A stretch of DNA of 64,000 nt, from NCBI GenBank assembly GCA_003138355.1, contig PLFX01000045.1:1-64000 (forward strand). The letters run 5' to 3'. Source of the DNA: Solirubrobacterales bacterium (lineage in GTDB: Bacteria > Actinomycetota > Thermoleophilia > Solirubrobacterales > Solirubrobacteraceae). Both the position numbers and the translations under genes were made by a program. Below the pieces are notes generated by a model. That model saw only the letters and a list, made by a program, of their open reading frames with translations. It was not told the DNA's origin and searched no databases. The first letter of the stretch is position 1. Each line of letters begins with the position of its first letter. This document shows, one piece after another, positions 50,612-59,176 of the stretch.

Positions 50612-51675
50612 CAGGGGGCGGCGATCTCCGAGTTGTCCCCGACCATCAGCCGGTATGCGCGCGGCTGCTGGGCCTGACGGCTGACGGTGACGTTGCGTCC
50701 GAGCAGCGAGGACTCGATTCGTACATCGAGGTCGTGGACGTGGCAGCCGCTGAGCAGGATCGAGTGCTCGACCTCCGCGCGCTCGATCGTGCAGCCTTCC
50801 CCGATCGCGGTGTAGGGCCCGATATAGGCGTCGACGATCCGCGCGCCCGAGCCGATGATTGCCGGTCCGCGCACGGTCGAGCGGATCAGCTGAGCACCGC
50901 CTTCGACGATGACCCGGCCGTCGAGCTGTGAATCCTCGAGCTCTCCGTCGCAGCGCGGCTCGATCGTGTCGAGGATCAACCGGTTCGCCTCGAGCACGTC
51001 CTCGAGCCGGCCCGTGTCCTTCCACCAGCCGCGAACGATGTGGGACTCGACGCGCAGGCCGGCGTCGATCAGGTGCTGGATTGCATCGGTGATCTCGAGC
51101 TCGCCGCGCGCGCTCGGCGTGATCGCGCGCGCAGCGTCGTGGACGGCGGCGGTGAACATGTAGACGCCGACGAGCGCGAGGTTGCTGCGCGGTTGCGCCG
51201 GCTTCTCCGCGAGCGCGACGACGCGGTCGCCGTCGAGCTCCGCCACCCCGTAGCTCTGCGGGTCGGCCACGGCGGTCAGCAGGATCAGCGCGTCCGGCTC
51301 GTTCGCGCGGAAGCGTTCGACAAGCTCGCTGATCCCACCCTGGAGCAGATTGTCGCCGAGGTACATCACGAACGAATCGGCACCGAGGAAGGCCTCGGCG
51401 GTGAGCACGGCGTGCGCCAGCCCGGCCGGCTCGTCCTGGACGATGTAGGTGACACGCACGCCGAAGCGCGTCCCGTCGCCGACGGCGGCCCGGATCTCCT
51501 CCCCGGTCTCGGGCGCGATGATCATGCCGATGTCGTCGATTCCCGCCTGCGCGAGGGATTCGATCGCGTAGAACAGCACTGGCTTGTTGGCCACGGGAAC
51601 GAGCTGCTTTGCGCTCGTGTGCGTGATCGGCCGCAGGCGCGTGCCGCGGCCGCCAGAGAGAATCAGGCCCTTCAT
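50611..51675 (-). CDS. rmlA: Glucose-1-phosphate thymidylyltransferase, long form
   Basis: A 354-aa nucleotidyltransferase that makes dTDP-glucose from dTTP and glucose-1-phosphate. The N-terminal domain has GLILSGGRGTRLRPITHTSAKQLVPVANKPVL and MYLGDNLLQGG. The extra C-terminal part is a left-handed beta-helix (RGPAIIGSGARIVDAYIGPY and onwards), as in the long form found in antibiotic and actinobacterial clusters. It is first of rmlA-rmlD-rmlB. No clear promoter is seen upstream. The epimerase RmlC is absent here. Confidence 0.93.
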   Translation of the reverse strand: MKGLILSGGRGTRLRPITHTSAKQLVPVANKPVLFYAIESLAQAGIDDIGMIIAPETGEEIRAAVGDGTRFGVRVTYIVQDEPAGLAHAVLTAEAFLGADSFVMYLGDNLLQGGISELVERFRANEPDALILLTAVADPQSYGVAELDGDRVVALAEKPAQPRSNLALVGVYMFTAAVHDAARAITPSARGELEITDAIQHLIDAGLRVESHIVRGWWKDTGRLEDVLEANRLILDTIEPRCDGELEDSQLDGRVIVEGGAQLIRSTVRGPAIIGSGARIVDAYIGPYTAIGEGCTIERAEVEHSILLSGCHVHDLDVRIESSLLGRNVTVSRQAQQPRAYRLMVGDNSEIAAP

Positions 51676-51722
51676 CGGGAGCGCTCGCAGTCTCTCAGAT
51701 GTGCGTTGCGAGCCCGGCCCGC

Positions 51723-53798
51723 TCAGACCGCCGCGGGCTTGCGCGCCAGCGCCTGCGCCGCCTCCGCCACTGCGGCACGGATGTCATCGGGCTCCAGCAC
51801 GGCGGCGTCGCCCGCCTCCTTGAGCACCTCGCGCACGAGCCAGTCGCCGCCGGCGAAGCTCAGCTCGACGGCGATCGCCCCGTCGTCGTACTCGGTGACG
51901 ACCTTGCGTTGCTCGCGCGCCCAGCGAGCGCGCTCGGGCGAGATCCACACGCGCGCGCTGCGTGAAGCCGCGACCTCGCCTGTCCGCGGCCACCCATCGA
52001 CGTCGGCCGACGGGTTCACGTCCTCGCGCAGCGCGAAGCGCTCGTTCGTTACCTCCGCGCGGCGGATGCGATCCAGCCGGAAGTGCCTGACGTCCTCCTT
52101 CGAGGGGTCGTACGCCGCGACGTACCAGCCCTCACGGCCGTTGATCAGCGCATACGGCTCGACGCGGCGTGACGAGTACTCGTCCTCGTTCTCCTTGTAG
52201 TAGTCGAGCTCGAGCAGCATGCGCTTGCGGATCGCCTGGGACACGACGCGCGAGATGCGCGAGTCATCGCCGCCGGCGTGAGCGACCTGCAGACCCTGGT
52301 CCATCGGATCCTCGCCGAGCGCGGCGACGATCTTCGCGCGCGCCGAGGTGAGCGAGCCCTGCGGGAGATGCTCGCCGATCAGGTCGATCGCTGCGACGAG
52401 CGCCTTCGCCTCGACCGGCAGCAGCCGCGCGGGCCGCGCGAAGTTGTCGCTGTAGGGCTCCGGGTCGACCTCCACCGTGCGCTTGTCATCGTCGATCTCG
52501 GCATACAGGACATAGGACCCGCCACCGAAGTTCACGACGTTCAGCACGCCGATGTCCTCGCGCAGCTCGGCCTCGGTGATCTGCAGCCGTGCGGTCAGGT
52601 CATCCTGATCGAGCGGGCGCCCGGAGCGCCCCGCCTGGATCAGGATCGAGGCGAGCGTGACCAGACGGGCGAAGCGCTCGGGACGGATCGCCGCCTCGTT
52701 GCGCGCGCCCGCGGCGGCGCCGGTGGATCGTGCGCCCTGTGCCGGCGGCGGCGGCGGCGCCGGGCGACCCTTGCCCGCGGGTGATTGCTCGTGGCGCTCG
52801 ACGATCAGCGAAACGCGCCGATCGAGCTCCGCGACGAGCTCGGATGGGCCGATCATCGTCGCGTTCTCACCGAGGCCGAGCACCCACGCGATCAGCTGGC
52901 GCGTGCTCGAGTAGTCGGTCACGAAGAGCTTGTCGCCGCCGCCCTCGATCTCACGAACCTCGCCGTAGCGACCGTAATGGCGGTCGAGCTGCCAAGCGAT
53001 CCGCTCGGCGACCCGGATCTCGGCGACGCCCTCGCTCTCACCGAACTGCCAGTCGGCGCGGTTCGCATAGGTCCGCGGATCGAAGTCCGCCGGCCGGCGG
53101 AAGTCGTGCTCGGCCTTGGTTGCGTAGGCGACCTTCCCGCGAATCCGCGACAGCCGAAAGACGCGCAGCGCCTCGCGCTCGTGCGAGTAGCCGAGCAGGT
53201 AGAACTGGCAGCCGCGATAGAGCAGGTGGTAGGGATTGACCTTGCGTGCCCCCACCTCGTCGCGCTCCATCGTGTAGTAGTCGAAGGTGATCGTCTTGTT
53301 GCGGAAGATCGCCGTCTCGATCTTCACGAGCCGCTGCGAGAGTTCGTAGCCGCCCGCCGAAGCGGTGATCCCGAGCGCCACGCCGCGCTGGTCAGGCGCC
53401 TGGAGCGGGCTGGGGCGACCCCAGGTGATCTGCTGCAACGCCAGGCGCAACGGCTCCGCGTAGGCGAACTCGCCGTCGAGCAGCGACAGCGCCGTCGCGA
53501 GCCCCGCAAGCTCCGCGTCCGTGAACGCGATCGCGGGAAGGTGAAAGTTCTCGGGGCGCAGCGAGTAATTCTCCTGCTCAGCGACGCCATCGATTGGCTT
53601 CTCCACCGTCAGCGGGATGCGCAGCGACTCGAGCTCCGCGCGGTCCGCGTAGAAGCGACGCGCGAACGCGTCCTCGTTCATTCCGCTGTAGCCCTCCACG
53701 TCGCGCTTGATGTCGAGCGCGGTCACCGGCCGGCGCTCCGCCATCAGGTACGAGATCAGGGACAGCTGGCGGATCAGCTTTTCCGTGTCCTTTGCCAT
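51723..53798 (-). CDS. pafBC: PafB-PafC fusion, WYL-domain DNA-damage regulator
   Basis: A 691-aa protein with two tandem winged-helix plus WYL units. The first has IRQLSLISYLMAERRPVTALDIK, and its WYL core around KVNPYHLLYRGCQFYLLGY. The second follows a Pro-, Gly- and Ala-rich linker (about 345-370), with LARLVTLASILIQAG-like helices and the WYL core RRVEPYALINGREGWYVAAYDPS. In mycobacteria PafB and PafC are separate proteins that jointly activate LexA-independent damage-response promoters; a single-chain fusion is known in some actinobacteria. Its target could include repair genes in this window, which I did not confirm. Confidence 0.92.
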   Translation of the reverse strand: MAKDTEKLIRQLSLISYLMAERRPVTALDIKRDVEGYSGMNEDAFARRFYADRAELESLRIPLTVEKPIDGVAEQENYSLRPENFHLPAIAFTDAELAGLATALSLLDGEFAYAEPLRLALQQITWGRPSPLQAPDQRGVALGITASAGGYELSQRLVKIETAIFRNKTITFDYYTMERDEVGARKVNPYHLLYRGCQFYLLGYSHEREALRVFRLSRIRGKVAYATKAEHDFRRPADFDPRTYANRADWQFGESEGVAEIRVAERIAWQLDRHYGRYGEVREIEGGGDKLFVTDYSSTRQLIAWVLGLGENATMIGPSELVAELDRRVSLIVERHEQSPAGKGRPAPPPPPAQGARSTGAAAGARNEAAIRPERFARLVTLASILIQAGRSGRPLDQDDLTARLQITEAELREDIGVLNVVNFGGGSYVLYAEIDDDKRTVEVDPEPYSDNFARPARLLPVEAKALVAAIDLIGEHLPQGSLTSARAKIVAALGEDPMDQGLQVAHAGGDDSRISRVVSQAIRKRMLLELDYYKENEDEYSSRRVEPYALINGREGWYVAAYDPSKEDVRHFRLDRIRRAEVTNERFALREDVNPSADVDGWPRTGEVAASRSARVWISPERARWAREQRKVVTEYDDGAIAVELSFAGGDWLVREVLKEAGDAAVLEPDDIRAAVAEAAQALARKPAAV

Positions 53799-53972
53799 CC
53801 CTTCAACACGATAGCTGCGGTGGACGGCCGCGCCGTGCCGTCGTGTTGGTAAATCCGCGTTGTTTCGGGGTTTGGCGTGCTGTGAACGGCGATCTTGGGT
53901 TCCCCGCTGGCGAACGTCCGTCGCGGCGACCTGCAGCGTCTACTGCCAGCCGTGCGCCGTCGCGTGGGGACT

Positions 53973-54992
53973 TCAGGCGGCGGTGCTCTGCTCAGCGAGG
54001 ATGTCGGCCGCGGCCGACCGCTGAACAGGCGGCGAGCTCTTGGCCGGCACCGCAGCGAAGTAGGCGGTCGAGCCGAGCGCGCGGTCGAAGGCCGACCAGC
54101 TCTCGCCGGCGCGCAGCTCCTGCTCCAGGCGATCGAAGCTGCCGAGCCGGCCGCCGAGGTTGTCCGCCATGTGGACGAGCGTCGCTTCACGGGTGCAGGG
54201 GACGACCGGACTGCCGTGCTCGAGCGTGCCGTGGTGTGAGAGGACGATATGGGCGAGAGCCGCGGCGAGGTCGGGGGGGAAGTCCTCGATCTGCTCGATG
54301 GCGCTACGGACGCGGTAGTAGCCGAGCGCGATCTCGCCCTGGAGGCGACCCGCGTCGGTCATCTCGATGGCAGTGCCGTTGCTCGCGTAGGCGTCGAGCT
54401 TGCCGATGTCGTGCAGCAGCGCGCCCGCGACGGCGACGTCGCGGTCAATGCCAGGGAAGGTGGCAGAAAGAGCGCTGACCGCCTGGGCGACGCTCAGGCA
54501 GTGCTCCAGCAATCCGTGACGGTAGGCCTGGTGGTAGTACTTGGCCGCCGGGGCGGTGCGGTAGCTCTGCCAGAGCGCGGCGCCGTCGCCGAGCATGCGG
54601 TCAAGTAGCCGGCGAATGTGCGGCTGCTGGATCGTCGCGATCAGCTCACGCAGATCGCCTTCCATCTTGGCGGCGTCGCGCGGCGAGGAAGGCAGCAGCT
54701 CATCGAGCGAGAAGCTGCCTGGCTCGACCGGGCGCAGCTCGCGGATATTGAGCTGCGGGCCATATCGCGTGTGCACGGCGTAGCGCCCGATCACGCGGAC
54801 CGCCTCGCCCGTCACGAGCAGCTCGCGAACCCCGACAACCTCGTCCCAGATCATCGCGGCGAGCTGCCCGCTGCGGTCCGCGAAGACGACGCGCAGGTAC
54901 TCGGCGCCGTCGCGGCGTGTGCGCGTCTCGAGCTCGCGCACGAGTAGCACGCGATCGAGTTCGTCACCGTCTTTGAGGTCGCGTATCAGCAT
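53973..54992 (-). CDS. YhaM-type 3'-5' exonuclease (OB-fold plus HD domain)
   Basis: A 339-aa homologue of YhaM. The OB-fold N-terminus has IRDLKDGDELDRVLLVRELETRT and LRVVFADRSGQLAAMIWDE. The HD domain has YHQAYRHGLLEHCLSVAQ (about 153), the metal-binding ALLHDIGKLDAY (about 192), and HIVLSHHG with HMADNLGG later. It should degrade single-stranded RNA or DNA from 3' ends. ATG 54992 lies 8 nt after TACCTT (minus strand, 55006-55001). It is closer to canonical YhaM than the paralogue at 22689-23606. Confidence 0.9.
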   Translation of the reverse strand: MLIRDLKDGDELDRVLLVRELETRTRRDGAEYLRVVFADRSGQLAAMIWDEVVGVRELLVTGEAVRVIGRYAVHTRYGPQLNIRELRPVEPGSFSLDELLPSSPRDAAKMEGDLRELIATIQQPHIRRLLDRMLGDGAALWQSYRTAPAAKYYHQAYRHGLLEHCLSVAQAVSALSATFPGIDRDVAVAGALLHDIGKLDAYASNGTAIEMTDAGRLQGEIALGYYRVRSAIEQIEDFPPDLAAALAHIVLSHHGTLEHGSPVVPCTREATLVHMADNLGGRLGSFDRLEQELRAGESWSAFDRALGSTAYFAAVPAKSSPPVQRSAAADILAEQSTAA

Positions 54993-55054
54993 CGCCTCTC
55001 AAGGTAGATGTGCCCGCGGACGGCAGCGGTATGTGAGCCGTTAGGCTGCGCCTC

Positions 55055-55732
55055 GTGGCCACTGTCGTCATCAGCGGCGGGACGGGGGGCCTCGGCATCG
55101 CGGTGACCCGGACCCTGCTCGATGCGGGCTGGCACGCCGTCGTGCCGACTCGCCCCGGAGCCGGGGATGGCGGGGTCGAGCCGCATCCCGAGCTCGAGCT
55201 GATCGAAGCGGACCTGTTCGACGGCGCAGACGCCCGCAGGGTGATCGACTGCGCCGGCTCAGACCTCGGGGCCGTCGTCAACCTCGTCGGCGGATTCTCC
55301 GCCGGCTCGCGTGTGCACGAGACGCCGATCGAGGAGTTCGAGCACCAGTTCAAGCTGAACCTGCGGCCGGCTTATCTGCTGTGCAATGCCGCACTGCCAC
55401 CGATGCTCGAGCGAGGCACGGGGTCGATCGTCTGCGTCTCCGCGCGCGCGGCGCTGCTCCCATTTGCGGGCGCCGCTGGCTACATCGCGTCAAAGGCTGC
55501 GGTGCTGGCGTTCGTCGACGCGCTCGCGGCCGAATACACGTGGGATGGCATCCGCACGAACGCGATCATCCCGAGCGTCATCGACACGCCGGCGAACCGC
55601 GCCTCGCAACCGGACGCCGACCACTCCCGCTGGGTGAAGCCGGACGAGATCGCGCGCGTAATCCGCTTCCTGTGCTCGGAGGACTCGATCGCAACGAGCG
55701 GTGCGCACATCCCCGTCTACGGCCGGGCATGA
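55055..55732 (+). CDS. Short-chain dehydrogenase/reductase
   Basis: A 225-aa SDR. Cofactor motif VVISGGTGGLGIAVTRTLL (about 4), NLVGGF in place of NNAG, catalytic SARAALLPFAGAAGYIASKAAV (Tyr and Lys in YxxxK, about 147-151), and NAIIPSVIDTPANRA. Substrate unknown. GTG 55055 lies 7 nt after TAGGCT (55042-55047). The stop overlaps the next start (ATGA), which couples it to a NUDIX gene. Confidence 0.9.
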   Translation: MATVVISGGTGGLGIAVTRTLLDAGWHAVVPTRPGAGDGGVEPHPELELIEADLFDGADARRVIDCAGSDLGAVVNLVGGFSAGSRVHETPIEEFEHQFKLNLRPAYLLCNAALPPMLERGTGSIVCVSARAALLPFAGAAGYIASKAAVLAFVDALAAEYTWDGIRTNAIIPSVIDTPANRASQPDADHSRWVKPDEIARVIRFLCSEDSIATSGAHIPVYGRA

Positions 55733-56145
55733 CCGATTGGGCGAGGCCCGCATTGACGGTTGACGTCGCACTCTTGGCGCGCCATCCCGCGCCGCGGATT
55801 CTGCTCGTGCAGCGTGGGACCGAGCCGTTCGCTGGCAGCTGGGCGCTGCCCGGCGGCTTCGTCGATCAGGGCGAGCGCGTGCACGACGCAGCTGCGCGCG
55901 AGCTCGACGAGGAGACCGGCGTCACGGTGGCGTCGCTGACGCTGCTCGGGGTGTACGACACCCCGGGGCGGGACCCGCGTGGCTGGACGGTTTCGGTCGC
56001 GTTCCTCGGCGTGCTCGAGCGCGAGCTCGCCGCGCACGGGGCCGACGACGCGAATGACGCTGGATGGTTCGACCTCGCTGCGCTGCCGAAGCTGGCGTTC
56101 GACCACGATGCGATCGTGGCGGCCGCGGCGGCTCGACTTCGCTAG
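55729..56145 (+). CDS. NUDIX hydrolase
   Basis: A 138-aa NUDIX protein whose box is GGFVDQGERVHDAAARELDEETG (about 41-63), preceded by GSWALPGGFV. The N-terminus LTVDVALLARHPAPRILLVQR and an ADP-ribose-pyrophosphatase-like late segment (HDAIVAAAAARL) suggest the ADP-ribose or NrtR-like group without its DNA-binding domain. Start ATG 55729 is fixed by the 4-nt overlap with the SDR gene. Confidence 0.9.
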   Translation: MTDWARPALTVDVALLARHPAPRILLVQRGTEPFAGSWALPGGFVDQGERVHDAAARELDEETGVTVASLTLLGVYDTPGRDPRGWTVSVAFLGVLERELAAHGADDANDAGWFDLAALPKLAFDHDAIVAAAAARLR

Positions 56146-56157
56146 AAGCGCCGGGGC

Positions 56158-56643
56158 TCAGTCCGCCTGCGCGGCGGCCTCGCCCGTGTCCGGCGGAAGG
56201 TCTTCTGCCTGATTGACGGCGGCAGCGACGCGGCGTGGCTTCGCGATTCCGCTGAAGGCGAAGGCGGAGTCGTCGGTTGCCGCGGTGTCGAAATCGATCG
56301 TCCCGATCCGCAGCAGTCGCTCGAGCAGCGACTGGTGGACCTCGACGTTCTGGATGCGATCGATCGTCGTGTGCTGCTCGCGTCGCGAGAGGATCCCGCG
56401 ACGGATGTACAGCCGCCGGTCGGTGATCGTGTACTGAATCGCAGAGCGGCGGACTGCTCCAGCGGCAACCGAGAGCAGGAGGATCGCAGCGAAGACCGCC
56501 GCGGCGATGCCCCAGCTCGAAACCAGCTTTGCGATCACGCCGCCGAGGGCCGCAAGCACGAGGCCTGCCAGGTGGAAGTCGAGCATCGAGCGCCAGGACG
56601 GATGGCCCTTGTAGATGATCGCTTCCCCCTGCTGTGCGCTCAT
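56158..56643 (-). CDS. Membrane protein with bacterial PH domain
   Basis: A 161-aa protein with two transmembrane helices (about 22-42 and 46-64) followed by a bPH2-type PH domain: AIQYTITDRRLYIRRGILSRR (about 70) and QHTTIDRIQNVEVHQSLLERLLRIGTIDFDTA. YdbS/YdbT-like proteins of this kind are membrane-associated with undefined roles. ATG 56643 lies 6 nt after TACGCT (minus strand, 56655-56650). It is convergent with the NUDIX gene. Confidence 0.88.
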   Translation of the reverse strand: MSAQQGEAIIYKGHPSWRSMLDFHLAGLVLAALGGVIAKLVSSWGIAAAVFAAILLLSVAAGAVRRSAIQYTITDRRLYIRRGILSRREQHTTIDRIQNVEVHQSLLERLLRIGTIDFDTAATDDSAFAFSGIAKPRRVAAAVNQAEDLPPDTGEAAAQAD

Positions 56644-56694
56644 GCTCGAAGCGTAGATCTTCGGGCTGCGACTCGCCGTCGCGCCCTCAGCGGG

Positions 56695-57492
56695 CTAGGA
56701 CCATGCGGCCGAGCGACCCTCGCGGCGCGCGCGAAGACCTTCCTTAGCCTCACCGGGGGCCTCGCGCAAGTAGCGGATCAGCTCGCGCCGTTCCTGTTCC
56801 ACGCCCGTCGGCGTGTCGACGCCGACGGCGCGGTTGATCTGCCGCTTCGCGGTGGCGAGCGCGATGCGCGGCTTGTCGGCGAAGCTCGCGGCGAGCGCTT
56901 GCGTGACCGCGTCCAGCTCAGGCGCAGGTACCGCGCAGAGAACGAGGCCGATCGACGCCGCCTCCTCGCCCGAGAGCGTCCTCCCCGAGTAGATGAGCTC
57001 CCGCGCCCGCTGAATGCCGACGCGTCGCGGGAGGCGCGCGCTCGCACCGCCGCCCGGGACGGTGCCGGCGCTGAGGTGACCGTCGCCGAGCCGTGCGTCG
57101 GTTGCCGCCACGATCACGTCGCAGGCCAGTGCGAGCTCGAGGCCTGCGCCGACGGCGAGCCCGCCGACCTTTGCGATCACCGGAACGTCGAGCGACTCGA
57201 GCGAGAAGCACGTGGCTGCGAGGCGGGTGAGGACGTGCTCGAAGTACTCCGGATCCGCGTAGCCGCGCTCGAGCAGGTCGTCGTCGAGGCCGCTCGAGAA
57301 GGCGTCGCCCTCGCCGCCGAGCACGAGCACTCGGATCGTCCCGTTCGCTTGCACGCTGCGGAGCACGTCGCCGATGTCGTCGAGCGCCTCCTCGGACAGG
57401 CTGTTGCGCTGGTCGGGGCGCGCGAATGTCGCGGACGCGACCTGCCCGGCGATCGTGAAGTTGAGCGCTCGGTGGCTCGGGGGGTCTGCCAT
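56695..57492 (-). CDS. Enoyl-CoA hydratase/isomerase family protein
   Basis: A 265-aa crotonase-fold enzyme. It has FARPDQRNSLSEEALDDIGD (about 24), the oxyanion-hole block GEGDAFSSGLDDDLL (about 61), and AKVGGLAVGAGLELALACDVIVAATDARLG (about 110), which contains the second oxyanion Gly. One catalytic Glu appears replaced (DARLGDGHLSAGTVPGGG), so hydratase versus isomerase cannot be told. ATG 57492 (MADPPS) is preferred to 57519. It probably serves fatty-acid oxidation. Confidence 0.88.
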   Translation of the reverse strand: MADPPSHRALNFTIAGQVASATFARPDQRNSLSEEALDDIGDVLRSVQANGTIRVLVLGGEGDAFSSGLDDDLLERGYADPEYFEHVLTRLAATCFSLESLDVPVIAKVGGLAVGAGLELALACDVIVAATDARLGDGHLSAGTVPGGGASARLPRRVGIQRARELIYSGRTLSGEEAASIGLVLCAVPAPELDAVTQALAASFADKPRIALATAKRQINRAVGVDTPTGVEQERRELIRYLREAPGEAKEGLRARREGRSAAWS

Positions 57493-57601
57493 GCCAAAGC
57501 TCCTACGGGTCGAAGGCAAGCGCTTCTGGAGCGCCTGGCCCGCATCTTAGATGCGGTCGCCGGCGGGCGCTGGCGTGCGCTGGCCGCACGGTCGACCGCC
57601 G

Positions 57602-58228
57602 CTAGGACCCCGGAGTCGATGCCAGTCGCGCAAGCACCGCGACGACCAGCTCGCGCTCGGCGGCGCGAACGCGCTCGCCGAGCGACGCGACGTCGTCATC
57701 CGCAAGCACCGGCACCTCGACCTGGGCGAGGATGTCGCCCGCGTCATAGTCATCGCTGACCAGGTGAACGGTCGCGCCGCTGCGCCTCGCGCCCGCCTCC
57801 AATACCGCCGCGTGGACGCGATCTCCGTACATGCCCTGTCCCCCAAAAGCAGGCAGCAACGCGGGATGCGTGTTGAGCGCGCGCCCCGCGAACGCGGCAA
57901 TGGTCCGCGGTCCGAGCTTCTTCATGTACCCCGCGAGCAGCAGATGGGTCGCGCCGGCTTTGCGTAGCGCGGCGAGGATCGCTCGATCGAGCTCGTGCGG
58001 GTCGGGGTGGGTCCGCGCATTGAGCACGCGGGTCGGCACGCCCGCGGCCCGCGCCCGCGTGAGCACTTCGGCATCTGGGTTGTTGCAGATCAGCAGCACG
58101 GCCTCACCGGCGATCCGCCCATCGCGCAACGCGTCCAACACGGCCTGCGCCGTCGTCCCCGCGTGCGATGCGAGGATCGCGAGCGCGACGCCAGCCGTCC
58201 GGACCCCCGCTTCGTTCGTCGTGCTCAC
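57602..58228 (-). CDS. purN: Phosphoribosylglycinamide formyltransferase
   Basis: A 208-aa folate-dependent GAR transformylase of purine synthesis. Landmarks: AILASHAGTTAQAVLDAL (a GAR-type variant of SGxGSN), LLAGYMKKLGP, the catalytic ALNTHPALLPAFGGQGMYGDRVH (Asn and His, about 117), and GATVHLVSDDYDAGDILAQ. The early substrate loop has HAGTT where most PurN have SGNGSN, so this is a divergent member. GTG 58228 lies 7 nt after TAGGCT (minus strand, 58241-58236). PurH and PurM are not in view. Confidence 0.87.
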   Translation of the reverse strand: MSTTNEAGVRTAGVALAILASHAGTTAQAVLDALRDGRIAGEAVLLICNNPDAEVLTRARAAGVPTRVLNARTHPDPHELDRAILAALRKAGATHLLLAGYMKKLGPRTIAAFAGRALNTHPALLPAFGGQGMYGDRVHAAVLEAGARRSGATVHLVSDDYDAGDILAQVEVPVLADDDVASLGERVRAAERELVVAVLARLASTPGS

Positions 58229-58247
58229 GCTGCCGAGCCTAGTCGCG

Positions 58248-58275
58248 CAAGATGCTTGCTAGCGCAAGCATCTTG
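58248..58275. promoter_or_regulatory. 28-bp palindromic operator upstream of the VOC gene
   Basis: Arms CAAGATGCTTGC (58248-58259) and GCAAGCATCTTG (58264-58275) are perfectly complementary around TAGC. The core CTTGCTAGCGCAAG (58255-58268) matches the motif before marR (59699-59712) at 11 of 14 positions. It lies upstream of the -10 box of the VOC gene and beside the purN promoter. Confidence 0.85.
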
Positions 58276-58276
58276 C

Positions 58277-58282
58277 TAGACT
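58277..58282 (+). promoter_or_regulatory. -10 box (TAGACT) of the VOC gene
   Basis: TAGACT ends 6 nt before ATG 58289. It follows directly after the palindromic operator, so a bound MarR protein would overlap the -35 region. Confidence 0.55.
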
Positions 58283-58288
58283 CGATGC

Positions 58289-59176
58289 ATGGAATCACTC
58301 GCGGTAGCCAACCCCTCGGGCAGCCGGGCACTTCTGCGCGACGGGGCACGTCTTGGGCCGGTCGAGCTGAACGTCACGGACATCGCGCGAGCGATGGGCT
58401 TCTACAACGAGGTGATCGGCCTCGAGACGTTGCAGCGCACGTCCTCGATCGCAACGCTCGGTGCCGGCGGGCAGGCGCTCGTCGTGCTGCACGAGGATCG
58501 CGCTGCGCAGGCCCCCGGCCGCACGGCCGGGATCTACCACTACGCGCTGCTCTTCCCTTCGCGCGAGGAGCTGAGCCGCGTCGCGATGCGCGCGCTTCGC
58601 GCCCGCACTCCGATCGACGGCGCCTCGGACCACGGCACGCACGAGGCGATCTACCTACCCGATCCGGATGGGATCGGGATCGAGCTCGCCGCCGACCGAC
58701 CGCGCGAGGTGTGGCCGAGCTACGCGGACAGTGAGTTCGCCCGCGGGGGCCCTAAGCCGCTCGACCTGCAGGACCTGCTGGAGCACGCCGCCGAACCGGG
58801 ATCGAACGCGGGCGCGGCAGCTGGACTGCAGATCGGACACGTCCACCTCCACGTCGCCGACCTGGAAGCGGCTACGCGGTTCTATCGCGACGGGATCGGC
58901 TTCGAGGTGATGGCCGAGCTACCGACCGCAGTGTTCGTGTCGTTTGCTCGCTACCACCACCACCTCGCCTACAACGTCTGGCGCGGGCGCGGCGTACCCC
59001 CCGCCTCGCCGGACGCGGTCGGCTTGAAGCACTGGACACTCGAGCTCGCGGACGCTGAGGAGCTCGATCGGGTGAGGGCGCGCCTCGACGCGCTCGACAC
59101 GCAGGTGCAGGAGCGCGACTCGGGGCTACTGGTCCGCGATCCCTCCGGGATCGCGCTGGCGCTCGAAGCGAACTAG
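58289..59176 (+). CDS. Two-domain VOC protein, extradiol-dioxygenase-like (CatE type)
   Basis: A 295-aa protein with two vicinal-oxygen-chelate domains (about 15-130 and 180-290). The first has LGPVELNVTDIARAMGFYNEVIGL and the second has IGHVHLHVADLEAATRFYRDGIGF. Likely metal ligands are His in HVHLHV, His in GIYHYALLFP, and Glu in DGIGIELA. This is the architecture of Bacillus CatE-like catechol-2,3-dioxygenases; a glyoxalase-like role is the alternative. It is convergent with a MarR gene, and both have the same operator motif, so induction by a phenolic or quinone is a fair guess. Confidence 0.87.
   Translation: MESLAVANPSGSRALLRDGARLGPVELNVTDIARAMGFYNEVIGLETLQRTSSIATLGAGGQALVVLHEDRAAQAPGRTAGIYHYALLFPSREELSRVAMRALRARTPIDGASDHGTHEAIYLPDPDGIGIELAADRPREVWPSYADSEFARGGPKPLDLQDLLEHAAEPGSNAGAAAGLQIGHVHLHVADLEAATRFYRDGIGFEVMAELPTAVFVSFARYHHHLAYNVWRGRGVPPASPDAVGLKHWTLELADAEELDRVRARLDALDTQVQERDSGLLVRDPSGIALALEAN

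Noticed and set aside
53799..53972. Possible small gene between pafBC and the YhaM gene
   Set aside because: No start with a ribosome or -10 signal and no coding-like segment; nothing identifiable in this 174-bp gap.
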